Both the position numbers and the translations under genes were made by a program. DNA of 64,000 nucleotides from Metarhizium brunneum (taxonomy: Eukaryota; Ascomycota; Sordariomycetes; Hypocreales; Clavicipitaceae): positions 8,025,001 to 8,089,000 of the forward strand of contig NC_089422.1 in assembly GCF_013426205.1 (NCBI RefSeq), given 5' to 3'. Below are positions 11,920 through 22,443 of the stretch, one piece after another. The number at the start of each line of letters is the position of its first letter. Position 1 is the first letter of the stretch. The notes below the pieces were generated by a model. It searched no databases, was not told the origin of the DNA, and worked only from the letters and a program-made list of their open reading frames with translations.

Positions 11920-13029
11920 ATGGACCTGGTGTGAGTTCTGGCCGTCCCTCAACATGAATGACCCCTTTTTGTCGAAAATGACAAGCCACGGCAATGCTAA
12001 CAAGAGGTTCCATCTCGCAGCAACACCACCGTTGGCGCCCTGAACCAAACTCAGGATTATTTCAGTGTCTTCGAGGAGGTCTCCAAGTACAATGTTAACC
12101 TCAACTATTTCGAGCGTCTCTGGGCAGTACGTGCTCCTCTCGCCACCGCGTCTCACTCGTGTTTCCCTGGCATATTGACATCTTCGTGAGCCATTGTTCG
12201 GCGGATACGATTGTTGACCAACTGATAGGCGTGGTATTTATACATGCAGAACGATACCCTTGCGACCGGCATCATGAGCTTCGTCATGCACGAGCTTGTC
12301 TACTTTGGCCGCTGCCTGCCCTTTATGATTATGGATAAAATTCCCTACTTCCACAAGTACAAGATCCAAAGCCAGAAGATCCCGACCTTGAAAGAACAGT
12401 GGGATTGTGCCGCCATTGTCCTCATCAGCCACTTCACCGCCGAGCTTCCTCAGATTTGGGTGTTCCACCCTATTGCTACCTATTTTGGCATGGATTACGG
12501 CGTGCCATTCCCATCTCTCCTGAAGATGGTCATCCAAATTTCCATCCTATTCGTCATGGAGGATACCTGGCACTACTGGTTCCATCGAGCTCTGCACTAT
12601 GGACCTCTTTACAAGGCTATTCACAAGATGCACCACACCTATTCTGCTCCATTTGGTCTGGCCGCCGAGTACGCTTCGCCTATTGAGACTATGCTGCTCG
12701 GCATGGGTGTCGTTGGTTCTCCTATTATTCTGCTCTCCGTCACCGGTGACCTTCATCTCGTCACCATGTATGTCTGGATCATCCTTCGTCTCTTCCAAGC
12801 CATCGATGCCCACAGCGGCTACGACTTCCCCTGGAGCTTGCGCCACATCCTGCCCTTCTGGGCCGGTGCCGATCACCACGACATGCACCACGAGAAGTTC
12901 ATTGGAAACTACGCCTCCAGCTTCCGCTGGTGGGACTTTTTCCTAGACACCGAGGCCGGTCCCGAGGCCAACAAGAGGCGCCGTGAGCGAAAGCTCAAGG
13001 CTATCAAGGACGCCAAGAAGGAGAATTAA
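11920..13029 (+). CDS. erg25: C-4 methylsterol oxidase (ergosterol synthesis)
   Basis: This endoplasmic reticulum di-iron oxygenase removes the C-4 methyl groups of 4,4-dimethylsterols in ergosterol synthesis, working with Erg26 and Erg27. Three exons (11920-11930, 12021-12126, 12229-13029) give 305 residues. The first exon is only 11 nt (MDL plus two bases of Val). The histidine boxes of the fatty acid hydroxylase superfamily are clear: HRALH, HKMHH and HDMHH. Hydrophobic segments lie around residues 45-60, 95-115 and 170-205. The protein ends in a lysine-rich tail ([10 protein letters not shown]) that could act as an ER retrieval signal. The short first exon is less certain than the rest. 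Confidence 0.95.
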
Positions 13030-13571
13030 CTAGTACAATTTGCCAACTGTCGGTAAAATTTGCAGTTTTTTTTCTCCTTCCAAAATCTCAACGATGATAG
13101 GTATACGTTCAGCGCGTTGATCGGGACGGCATCTCTTAGATAGATGGCGCATGGCAGGAGAAGAGAGACCTTGAAAAGAGACGTCGAAAGTAACTATAGA
13201 TTAATGGTCATGCATATAATGCGGCCCACGCCTAGTCTTGAAGGCGTTCGCTATGGCGTTTTTGGGAAGTTGCGGACTGAGTATGGCATTACATGATTTA
13301 TTGTATATATAATATTTGGTTGTGGCATGCCCGCGGGAGCCCTTAGATGAAATTAGTTAATAATTCTTACTCAGCCGTTCGTTTGATTGATTTGGCGACC
13401 CCTACCCCTCGAACCACATTGAAGCAAGTGTGTCTTCAAAATGGCGTACATGCAACACGAAGCTCTGACGGCATAATGTACGATGCCATTACTGTTCGTA
13501 CAAGGGATCATTATACGGCCTCCGAGTGCACCAAGATCCAACTGATTCCCTTCACAGCGTCCGCACGACCA
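13030..13571. other. Convergent 3' intergenic region, erg25/pterin dehydratase
   Basis: Two converging genes end here. The stretch is AT-rich near 13300-13320 and carries no supported gene; a frame at 13347-13868 on the plus strand is the antisense of the dehydratase. Confidence 0.6.
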
Positions 13572-14198
13572 TTACTTCTCTTTCCTTGGCGCGCAGCAAT
13601 CGCCCGAAGAAGAGGCAGCCTTGTCCGCAAGCCCCTTGACCTCACGGCTCGCAGGCTCCGGGTCCAGTTCCCCAAAGTCCTTGGCAAGGGCATCACAGAT
13701 CCCAGCCAGTCTGACATCCTTCTCCGACAGCCCCAGGGGATTATGCGTCGTCCACCGAATAAACGTAGTATTATAGACCTGCGCCCTCGTCCCATCAGAC
13801 CAGAACTTCTCACGGAAGGAACATCAAGAAAACGCGTACATTTGACCATTCGGGATGGTGGTTCTTGAGTTTACACTGCAACGACACGGCAGTCATGAAA
13901 TCCTACACCAAAGATATTTCAGCCACTGGTCCGGGTTTTCAGATCTCGCGGCTGCAGCACGGCGTACCCATGTCTTGGCGAACGTCTTGAACTTGAAGCT
14001 TCGTTCTAGGGCCTTCCCCTCGGAAGATAGCGTCCATCGGCCCCCGGATGAAGCTAGGAGAGGCGCGAGCGCTGATGCGGTGGAGGTTTCGTCAGTGCCG
14101 GGCGAGAACTTGGGCTGCATGGTGGAGTATCTTGCGGAGGGGTGGGTGCGCGAGAGAACGGTGCGGGTGAGTGTTATTCCTCGCAGTAGGCGGGACAT
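13572..14198 (-). CDS. Pterin-4a-carbinolamine dehydratase, probably mitochondrial
   Basis: The family dehydrates 4a-hydroxytetrahydrobiopterin during pterin recycling; related proteins have moonlighting roles. Three exons (14198-13968, 13902-13840, 13778-13572) give 166 residues. The conserved block HHPEWSNVYN crosses the second intron, followed by TTHNPLGLSEKDVRLA; the early part has GGRWTLSSEGKALERSFKF and DFMTAV. I chose the Met at 14198 because it opens a typical mitochondrial presequence (MSRLLRGITLTRTVLSRTHP). An upstream in-frame Met at 14285 would add 29 residues, and a Met further in (STMQPK) would give a cytosolic form. The C-terminus has a short tail with a Cys-Cys pair (GDCCAPRKEK). 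It lies head to head with the amidohydrolase at 14713; no functional link is evident. Confidence 0.88.
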
Positions 14199-14712
14199 GA
14201 CATCGATGGTATAGGATGTCGGGGTTGATGTGGTGTGGTTTAAGTTTGAAAGTTGGGATGGCTGGTGGAGGGAGAGAGTTGCCATAATGGGAGCTCAAGG
14301 GTCCCGCAAATGTCGTCCATCTCATTTATTGCTCCTTGAGTTGACGCACGATATCTAGTCATCACGAAGAAACGCCAAATCGTAAAAAAAAAATGAAGCC
14401 TGAATCTCCATCTCATTCGGTAAATTGGTTATGTGAAACTGCAGAATGATACGCCATGGTTTCGATCTCGGCAGCTGTACCCGTCTCCGCCAGCCACCTC
14501 GACGAGGTTACACGGCTTGCCAAACTCTCAGGGAGGAGAGCAACCGTCAAAGCTTGACTTTCCAACTCCAAATATGCTTCTGACTTGAGAAGGAAATTAG
14601 TATTTGCAATCCATGCTTCCTTCAATTGAGCACTGTCCTTCCATCACCGTAGCCCAATTGCACTCCCTCACACACTCTGATATAAGAGCTACCCTATCAA
14701 TCCACCACCAAC
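14199..14712. promoter_or_regulatory. Divergent intergenic region, pterin dehydratase/amidohydrolase
   Basis: This short region holds the promoters of both genes. It includes an A-run near 14383-14392. No motif could be assigned. Confidence 0.5.
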
Positions 14713-16062
14713 ATGCGAGTCCCAATCCGCAAGCAAAACCTCCCAGAGTCGCACATCGACGTGGCCGCACACAAAGATGAGTCCACCACAACCCTCCTCT
14801 GGGCACAGCTCCTTATCCCCGGAAGAGGCGAGCCCATCCAAAACGGCGCCCTCGCCATGCGCGGCGGCAAAATCGAGTGGGTGGGCTCGTTTCTGAACCG
14901 TCCCTCCAAGTACCACGACATCAACCCGACATATGTCCATGTCCTCATGCCCGGCCTGTGGGACTGCCACGTCCACTTCGTCGCGCTTGACGTTGCGAGC
15001 TCGGTGTCCGGGCTGGTGGGCTTCCTGCCTGGCTTCAGCGCACTCGCCGGCGCCATCACCGTGGATGATTTGAAAGCCACCCTGAACGCGGGATACACGT
15101 CTGTCCGAGAGCTCGGCGGCTACGGGGGGGATGTGTGGCCCGGCGTACAGAATGGACCGCTCGTAGGCCCGAACATATACTCGGCCATTGGCATCATGTC
15201 CATTACCGGCGGACACGGGGACGAACACAATACCCCCCTGACAACCGTGGTCGAGGCCATGACGTACGGAAGCATGCCGCTTGCAGTCTGCGACGGCGTA
15301 GAAGATTGCACAAGGATGGTCAGGAGAATGGTCCGCCGCGGCGCCCGCGTCATCAAGGTGTGTTCCAGCGGAGGAGTCCTCAGTCTGAACGACGACCCTG
15401 AGGACCGGCAATTCTCCGACGCAGAACTCAAGGCCATTGTCGAAGAAGCAGGCCGGAGTCGGCGCGCTGTTGCCGCCCACGCCATTGGCAAAGCAGGCAT
15501 TCTCGCCGGCCTCCGGGCTGGCGTGAAAACTATTGAACACGGCATGTACATAGATGAGGAAGTTGCCGACGTCATGGTCAAGCAGGACGCCATCTTCGTC
15601 CCTACGCAGCACATTGTCCGGGTCTTGGCCGCTGACTACATGGATCAACTCCCGGAGCCTAATAGGCGGAAACTGCTCGGTCTGATCGACAAGTCCAAGG
15701 AGTCATACAAGCTTGCCATCAGGAAGGGCGTCAAGATCGCTCTGGGTACAGACATGGCGAGCAGCGATCGCAAATCGAGGCTTTCGCACGGTCATAACGC
15801 AAATGAGCTTGTGTATGCGGTTGAACTGGGGATGACGCCATTGCAGGCGATTGAGAGCGCGACGGCAAATGGGCCGCTAACGCTGGGTGGTCTTGCGCCA
15901 CTCAGTGGGCAGCTGAAGGAGGGATATGATGCGGATGTGATTGCCGTTAAGATGAATCCCTTGGATGATATTAGTGTGCTTACGAACCCGGAGAATGTTA
16001 CGCATGTCTGGAAAGGGGGAAGATTGTTCAAGTCTACTTCAGATAGGTTGCCGCCTGTGTGA
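14713..16062 (+). CDS. Metal-dependent amidohydrolase (imidazolonepropionase/ochratoxinase-like)
   Basis: This intron-less gene of 449 codons encodes a TIM-barrel amidohydrolase with a bound metal centre. Visible active-site elements are DCHVHF (first metal His pair), VIKVCSSGG (Lys expected to be carbamylated), AAHAIG and IEHG (further metal His residues), and GTDMASS with the catalytic Asp. The order and spacing match the clade of Xaa-Pro dipeptidase-like and ochratoxin-amidase-like enzymes, which hydrolyse amide bonds of N-acyl or peptide substrates. No signal peptide is seen, so it is probably cytosolic. The start sits in a good context (ACCAACATGC). Substrate cannot be read from the sequence. 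Confidence 0.85.
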   Translation: MRVPIRKQNLPESHIDVAAHKDESTTTLLWAQLLIPGRGEPIQNGALAMRGGKIEWVGSFLNRPSKYHDINPTYVHVLMPGLWDCHVHFVALDVASSVSGLVGFLPGFSALAGAITVDDLKATLNAGYTSVRELGGYGGDVWPGVQNGPLVGPNIYSAIGIMSITGGHGDEHNTPLTTVVEAMTYGSMPLAVCDGVEDCTRMVRRMVRRGARVIKVCSSGGVLSLNDDPEDRQFSDAELKAIVEEAGRSRRAVAAHAIGKAGILAGLRAGVKTIEHGMYIDEEVADVMVKQDAIFVPTQHIVRVLAADYMDQLPEPNRRKLLGLIDKSKESYKLAIRKGVKIALGTDMASSDRKSRLSHGHNANELVYAVELGMTPLQAIESATANGPLTLGGLAPLSGQLKEGYDADVIAVKMNPLDDISVLTNPENVTHVWKGGRLFKSTSDRLPPV

Positions 16063-17676
16063 GCAGTGTCGACGGAAGAGATAGAGGATGTTTGGTGATG
16101 AGGACGTGTTACTGATACTTTGAATAACTTTGAAAATTGTAGACATAATTTACATAATTTACAGTACTCCGTTCAAGTTGTATTTGCGGTCTGGTGGCGG
16201 CGTGCTCGGATGAATCGAGAATTAAGTAATTCTGGCAACGACTGAACGATTTCTAAAGGCTTTAGACGGGATGTAAGCCGTGGGCAGAGTTTAGATATGA
16301 CTGGGGGAGTTTCGTGCTGGCTGAGCTCTTGACAGTGTAGAGTGATACACTGCACTGGTAGAAGGCATTGTATCTTGTCAGGCCTTCGTTGATATGATGC
16401 AGGGTACCAAGGCATCTGTGAACGGGTGTTGATGAAATAGCAGCATACAGTAAGAACGCCTTTTCCGCCCCAGGCCGAATACTTATGCGCGGCAAATCTA
16501 CTTTACCAAGACTCTATCGGACATACATGCTGGTTCCTTTCTGGGCTGTGTACCAGATAACGCATTGCAACTCGTCCAGCCGACGGAGCTGAAAGACTGC
16601 TGGAGGGGGCGGGAGGTTGTCACCCTGGTTTCCGGTGGCTCCGGCCTCGGGTAAGTTTTGCGAGACGAATAATCTACCACTCCGGTAATCCGTAATGGCA
16701 GGTGGGTGACATAACGCCCAAAGGTGCATGAGAACGTTTGTTGCTGCCAATACATTCGGGCACTACCCGAGAGCACGGGAATGACGGTGTGTAAACAAGG
16801 ATGGGCATCAGACTTGTTTCCAAAATGATGCATATGTATGGTGGCGGTTGTTTGGGTTTGTCCTGATAAGATGCGCTGCTCACTTGGTTTAGTTGAAGTA
16901 CCGTGAAGCAGCTGTATGCGGCTGTGGTAATAGCGTGATTGAGTGAGTAAATCATGCTTGACCCGTCGCACACTTCGAACTCGCTAACCACAGACAAGGC
17001 ATATTCCTCATCTGGTAGAATCAGGTAGTCTCGAGCTGGTGACCACAGGACAAGTTGTTGACCCGCTTTTTTAGCGTTGGCTGTTGTCAAAGTTCTCTTG
17101 TTGCTGACAAACCAATATGTTGATGCTTTGCCGGCGCCGCCCGGCAAACAGAAAGTCTCCAGGAGACTAGAGAAGCAGCGCGACAGATAGTCCAGCAGGG
17201 TCATGGAGGTGTGTGGTAATGCCAAGAAAGGAGGACTAAGCTTTCATCTTGATATTGGCGTTGGCATTGGTTGGCATTGCTCGGAAGTGAGACGCGAAAC
17301 GTACTGTTGTTTCGTCGTCCGGACATAACTGGGAACAACAGGGAGGATGGAGTTGAGACGACATTAAGCAGCAGCTTGTGCTCTCTGGCCGTGGACGCCC
17401 CCCATGTCGTCCTTGGGTGGTGGTCCACCATGCTTAGTTGCATCTTCGAGTCCAGCCACACCATTTTCTGTCGTAGCCTCCGTTGATTGCTGAATCGAGG
17501 TGCCGGGGCGACTGCGAGAGCTGTCATGTCCTGTCGAGGATGTGGGTGCAGAGGGGCCGAAGGAGGGGACGTGGATGGCTGGGAGGCAGGGCAAGCTGTT
17601 CTCGAGACTCGCAGACTTGGAGACATGCAATGCTTCGTTTCTGGCGGCGTCATCTTATTACATAAGCCGATTCCGA

Positions 17677-17693
17677 TACTCCGCTACGGAGTA
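17677..17693. repeat. Imperfect palindrome of the TACTCCG motif
   Basis: The segment reads TACTCCG, then CTA, then CGGAGTA, so the arms are perfect inverted repeats of 7 nt. It is one of several TACTCCGTA-type motifs in the window. Confidence 0.8.
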
Positions 17694-17746
17694 CTACTGC
17701 CTGGCCCAACGAGATTGTTCATGGAAGCTGCGACTGCGCCTTGTGA

Positions 17747-17766
17747 TGTGTGTGTGTGTGTGTGTG
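17747..17766. repeat. (TG)10 microsatellite
   Basis: Ten uninterrupted TG units lie about 180 nt upstream of the kapC start codon. Length variation between isolates would be expected. Confidence 0.95.
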
Positions 17767-17922
17767 CCACCTACCCACCCAGCCCGAAGGGCAAGAAAGG
17801 CTAGTCCGCACCTGCCCATCCCCGGGGTCCTCTTTTTTCCCACCACGTTCATGTCAGCAGCTTCGACTCTTGCGTACTCCGTTCCCGTAGTATGTAATCC
17901 TCGCCTCGCGCATCTCGAATGC

Positions 17923-17929
17923 TGAGTCA
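17923..17929. promoter_or_regulatory. AP-1/Gcn4-type site TGAGTCA just upstream of kapC
   Basis: A perfect TGAGTCA lies 18 nt before the kapC ATG. AP-1-like and Gcn4-like bZIP factors bind this heptamer. Since the downstream gene encodes such a factor, autoregulation is possible but inferred. It may lie in the transcribed leader. Confidence 0.5.
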
Positions 17930-17947
17930 GAATATCCCATCCAAGCA

Positions 17948-19392
17948 ATGCAGCAACCATCGAGTTCTGGGAATCAAGGTAAGTCAGCAAGATCATCTTT
18001 CCCCCTCTGTCTTGCGCACGACCGCTGTGCCTCTTTTTTGGACGTGTGTGAGCACTTGCACGCCCGCCAACTGCATGGTTTCATTCCTGCCCGAGGCTTT
18101 GTCGGAATTGCATCACCTTTTCCGCCGTCGCGCGAGCTGCCGTGTGCTCCTTGGCCGAGGCTCGCCGTCTCAGTCAAGTGACGAGCAGCAGCTTGGGGCT
18201 TCGCACGCCCATTTGCTATTTGCTTGGTGCTGCAGCCTCTGGGCAACAGCCATACTCAATTGCTGCGTTTTGACTTTTATTTGGAACGCCAGCACGGCTG
18301 TTGCCTTGCTTGGTCGGCTAGGCTCTTCCAAGTGCCAGACTTCGTGGGAGGGTTTATGGGAGAAAGAGACCGAAGCAGACCTTGCTAACACGGATTGGCC
18401 TTCCTCCGAGCAGAGCAGCACTTGCGCGCACAACTGGAGCTCCTGCAGAGTCACGACGCCGAAACTTCGACAGCTTCAGGCTCGTGCGACTCGAGAAGCG
18501 CTCTTTCGCACTCTCCGCCGGCGCGAACGGCGAATGGATACGAGGAGTTGGCCGCTGCCTCACACGAAGCTGCTCGCGCCTTGAGCAAGACTCAAGCCGA
18601 GTCGCATATTCACCCAGATCTCCGAGCTACTCCAGGCCACCCATCCAACATGATGCCCATGGGGCCTCCTTCTGGACATAGCCCTGGTGGCAGTCCATCC
18701 GGTCCGCCCAATGCTTCCATAGCCCCAGCCCCGTCGTCGTCGGCTCCCGAACCTGGCGCTGCCGGCGACGGAAGAAAAGCAAAGCGTGAGCTTTCTCAGT
18801 CGAAGCGTGCGGCGCAAAACAGAGCTGCGCAGGTAGGTTTTGTCTTCTTCTGATTTGACTTTGGATCCCAGACACCGTATATGCACCAACCAACAAGTTT
18901 TTTGGTGGATAGCAGCTAATGTGGTATATAAAGAGAGCATTCAGGCAGCGCAAGGAGGGCTATATCAAGAAGCTTGAGCAGCAGGTGCGAGATTACGCCG
19001 AGATGGAACAAACGTATAAAGTCGTGCAGGCCGAAAACTACGCCCTGCGTGAGTACGTTATCCATCTTCAATCGAGGCTCATTGATACCCAAGGAGAGTA
19101 TCCGCCTCCGCCGCCCAATGTGAATCTTTCCCAGTCCTCCGCCGCCCAGCCTCCTCCTGCAAGTGCACCAGAGCCAGCGCCAAACCCTGGAGTTGGAACG
19201 CCACTTGAAGCTGTTGCCCAGGCCGTAGCTGGTCTTGCTGCCCAGGAGCAATTGGCCGAATCCCAAGGGCGATACCCCAGCCCCGAATATAAGCCTGAGC
19301 CACGCGATGAAGATAGTCGCACAGTCGACGAAATCAACAGACAACTTCACCAACAGAGCGAAGAAAACCCTGGTCGACCGGCAGATGTGTAG
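17948..19392 (+). CDS. kapC: AP-1-like bZIP transcription factor KapC
   Basis: This is a nuclear DNA-binding regulator of the fungal KapC group. Three exons (17948-17978, 18411-18832, 18934-19392) give 303 residues. The 31-nt first exon encodes MQQPSSSGNQ and is followed by an unusually long intron of 432 nt; the downstream exon resumes as AEQHLRAQLELLQ. The basic region RELSQSKRAAQNRAAQ ends exactly at the second exon border and continues as RAFRQRKEGYIKKLE, followed by the leucine zipper (VRDYAEMEQTYKVVQAENYAL, then REYVIHLQSRL). The N-terminal half is rich in Pro, Ser and Ala; the C-terminal part is Pro-rich and acidic. The bZIP core and LQSRLIDTQGEYP block match the KapC family. A TGAGTCA site lies just upstream. 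Confidence 0.93.
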
Positions 19393-19987
19393 TATGAACT
19401 ACGGTTGTGAACGGGACCCATTCCTAATGGACTTCTTGAGGCTGTCAGCCTTTTTTTACGGAGGCGTTGTGGGATACCTGTTCTGGATGCTAAACCCCTT
19501 CCTTACTTGATTCACCATGGCGTTATTGGAGTTGGGCGACGTGATATGAAGCTGGAACTTGATGGCTGCGATGGCTATGTGAATTCGCTGTCAGTTGGTG
19601 GTTATCAAACCCAACAGGAGAGCAAGGCTCAAGAGAAACTTGTACAGCGGGTTGGTGTTGAACATATTTATCTTGCTTGAAAGGGAGTGTTGTGGAATAG
19701 TCTATCATTGCTGGCTAGATGATGGGAGGAAGATGTTCCCCTGGTCGCTGAACCCGAAGTTTTCTATCGAGAACCTCACCATCTCCCCTATTAGGCTTCC
19801 TAGACGCCGCGATGGAACCTCTTTACATTTCTAAGTGCCATTCTTATTTCTTGATTGGTGATTCTAGTCATGTTTGTGTGGATTATTTTCTCTATTCAGT
19901 ACCTAACGATTCCCCATAAATAGAATACATGACACTGAAAGCCAGCCGCATCTTGACTCCGATACCCTTCGCCGATAACAAAACCAT
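19393..19987. other. Convergent 3' intergenic region, kapC/arp5
   Basis: The ends of kapC and arp5 face each other here. Short frames (19235-19510, 19595-19834) have no supported content. Confidence 0.6.
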
Positions 19988-22443
19988 TTAAGCATACGAG
20001 TTGCCCATATCATGCTCCTATGTTTCCACGTTAGCCAAAAAAAAAGGTCCCTGCCTCATTGCACAAAGACAGGCGCAATAAAAAACGTACCTTGATATAT
20101 TCTGGTCCCTTTTCGCGATACTCCTCCCTCGTAATGGTGGCTGCCTTCCACGCTGGCGTCCCTGCCCAACCCGCCGCGCCCTTCCATGCATCCAGCAAGG
20201 CATCCTGCGCTCGACGCACCTTCAACTCCGAGTCAGCAGGCAGCAGCGCCCTCAGCCCTTCGCGAACTCGCTCGTCAAAGTTCTGGAACACGGTGTTCCC
20301 ACCCGTGAGGAAGATGTCCTTTAGGAGTGCGTCGCGGTCAGGCATCCCGCTCAGGCGCTGGTTCAGCATGTCCCCTGCGATTTCAATAATGCCCGCCTGG
20401 TCGACGCCTGCTATGGACGGGCGGAACACAATCTCCGGGACGCGGATGCGCTCCACGTTGAGATGGATTTGGCTGAGCTGTGCCTGGGAGGCTGGGTCAA
20501 AGGGCCGCGGGCCGCGTGCGAATGCGTGCAGGAGGGACTTGGACCAGTCTGATTGTGCTTCCTGAGTTTGCTCGTAGTCAAAGTCTGGATCGTACTGGAG
20601 GAGCTCCTGCTCGAGGTTCTTGAGGTTGGTGGCGAGGTCTTCTTCTTCCTGTTCGTCTTCGCTGTTCTCGCCGACGGCGATTTGGCGATATACGCCCCAG
20701 TCGTCGTCGTTGGCGCCAAAGTCATCGTCGTCTCCGCCGCGGCGACGCTTCTTGGTGGGGTTGTCGGATGCGAGGTTGGCGATGCTCTTCATGCGGATCT
20801 GAGAGGCGAGAGACTTGCGGTTGCCTAGGTCGGCTTTGAGGCGGTCGCGCTCCTTGATCTTTTGGAGGGTCCGGAGACGAGCTTGGCGCTTCTCTTCGAG
20901 CCAGTTGTCGAGATCATTTTCCCGGCGTTCCTTGTCGAGACGCTCCTCCTCAGCGACTCGTGCCTTTTCAGCTTCCTTTTCAGCTTTGGCACGTGCCCGA
21001 GCGTCGTGGTTGGATTTCATGAGTCGCTGTTGGCGCTTCTGCTTGATTTGCGCCTCGTCGAGCTGGTCGTCGGGGACGTCAAGGAGGTCAAAGTTGGGCT
21101 GCTCCTGGTCTTCTTCAGGGTCGCCGCCGACGTCCTTTGTGCGCGCCTTCTTGATGGACTTTTCCAGTTCCTTGACGATTTTGTCGAGTTGGTTTTCATC
21201 CTTGATCTCGTGGCTGTCTAGCTGACGGCGGATTTCCTTCTTGGTTTCGTCAACGAGCTTGGCTTGGAGATTCTTGTAGTACTCGAGATCTTGTTCCTTC
21301 TTCATCAGCTTTTCCAGTCGCATCTTGGCGGCCTGTTGTTGTAACCGACGACCACTCTCCTTTTTACGCTCCGCTATCCTAGCAAGTTCCTCCTCGGTTT
21401 TTTGAACAACAACTTCCTCCGTGTAGGGGTACTGAATGACGACGTCTCTGTCTTCTAGACCTGTCCAGTCTAGGTAGCTTGTGATTTCTTCATCGTAATT
21501 CTTTGACACGTAAAAGTGGTCTCTAATCATGTGCTCAGCCTGTGAGACGTTTAGTTTGGCGTTGAAGGCTGGGTATTTTAAGCGGATGAGTTTGAGGAGA
21601 TATTCGGCGCCATGGTATCCTCCCCAGTTGAGCCGTATTGCCTGTCCGAGCATCGCTTTCGCGTTGTATACTGGGATTATGTGCGTTGAAGTGTAGGATG
21701 ATGAGACCACGAGGCCTGTGTTGCCCTTGTTTTGTCGATACGAAAAGAGAGAGTCAATGCCGTACGCCAGCGATGGTGCACCGTAGCATTCGAAGATGAT
21801 TTCAGTCATTGCTGGACGGCCCTTGTTAGCTGTCAAGTTCTCGTGAAGGGTGCAGTGAGTTTGACAAACATTTTCTTGAATATGGCAAGTTGGCGACTGC
21901 CTCTGTCATGACGATGGGGACGTCTACTCCGTCGCTTGATTCGTTCAGTCCCAGTTTGAGAAACACATAGTCGAGAACATGCTCCATGACGTCCCAGTTG
22001 CTCACGATGCCAGTGCCCGCTTCGAATGCCCCCCGGATATGGCCTCGAGCTGTCGTGTCGGCATAGCAGTCGGACCCGGCGAATGAGAAAGTCTTGCCAA
22101 GCTTGCGGTCGCGATACTTGGACATTATCGGGGGTATGCTGAATCGCGGTGCCGACTCGAATGACCACCCGGCGCGAATGGCTGAAGACCCTGCGACCAT
22201 AGGTGTTAACTCGACTATGTCTTGACGGTCTGACCTGCAGATTCATCATTCATCTCACTCACCATTGTCAATCACGATGGCAGCATTGCCCTTGTGTTGC
22301 TCAAACGCCTTCTTGTATCCATCAGCCTGAGGCTCAATGTACTTTTCGAAGCGAGTCTCTTTGACGGGGAAGATGTTGGCAGGAGGATACGCCTTCCCGT
22401 CCGGCCGTGGTTGCTTTGGGTCGTCTATCGCAGAGGGAGCCAT
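19988..22443 (-). CDS. arp5: Actin-related protein 5, INO80 chromatin remodelling complex
   Basis: Arp5 is a nuclear actin-fold subunit of INO80 that binds Ies6 and couples ATP hydrolysis to nucleosome sliding. Four exons (22443-22263, 22190-21870, 21811-20091, 20017-19988) join in frame to 750 residues. Actin-fold elements are IVIDNGSSAIRAGW, VMTEAVANLPYSRKSMTEIIFECYG and, near the C-terminus, DIFLTGGNTVFQNFDERV. Between them lies the Arp5-specific insertion of roughly 250 residues: long charged helices (ARIAERKKESGRRLQQQAA, LMKKEQDLEYYKNLQAKLV), a KKRRRGGDDDD patch and the DDDWGVYRQI block. The last exon encodes only EHDMGNSYA. The Met at 22443 opens MAPSAIDDPKQ; the frame runs upstream without actin features. 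The gene lies head to head with ies6. Confidence 0.96.

Larger units (their letters stand above)
16063..17947. other. Long intergenic region upstream of kapC
   Basis: This 1.9-kb stretch follows the amidohydrolase and precedes the bZIP gene, so much of it may be kapC promoter and leader. It contains a 183-codon frame on the minus strand (17225-16674) with no recognisable domain, an inverted TACTCCG/CGGAGTA pair at 17677-17693, a (TG)10 tract at 17747-17766, a TACTCCGT copy at 17875-17882 and an AP-1 type site next to the kapC start. Confidence 0.5.

Noticed and set aside
16674..17225. Minus-strand frame of 183 codons between the amidohydrolase and kapC
   Set aside because: No signal peptide, membrane segment, domain or splice pattern; composition looks random and it overlaps several other frames.
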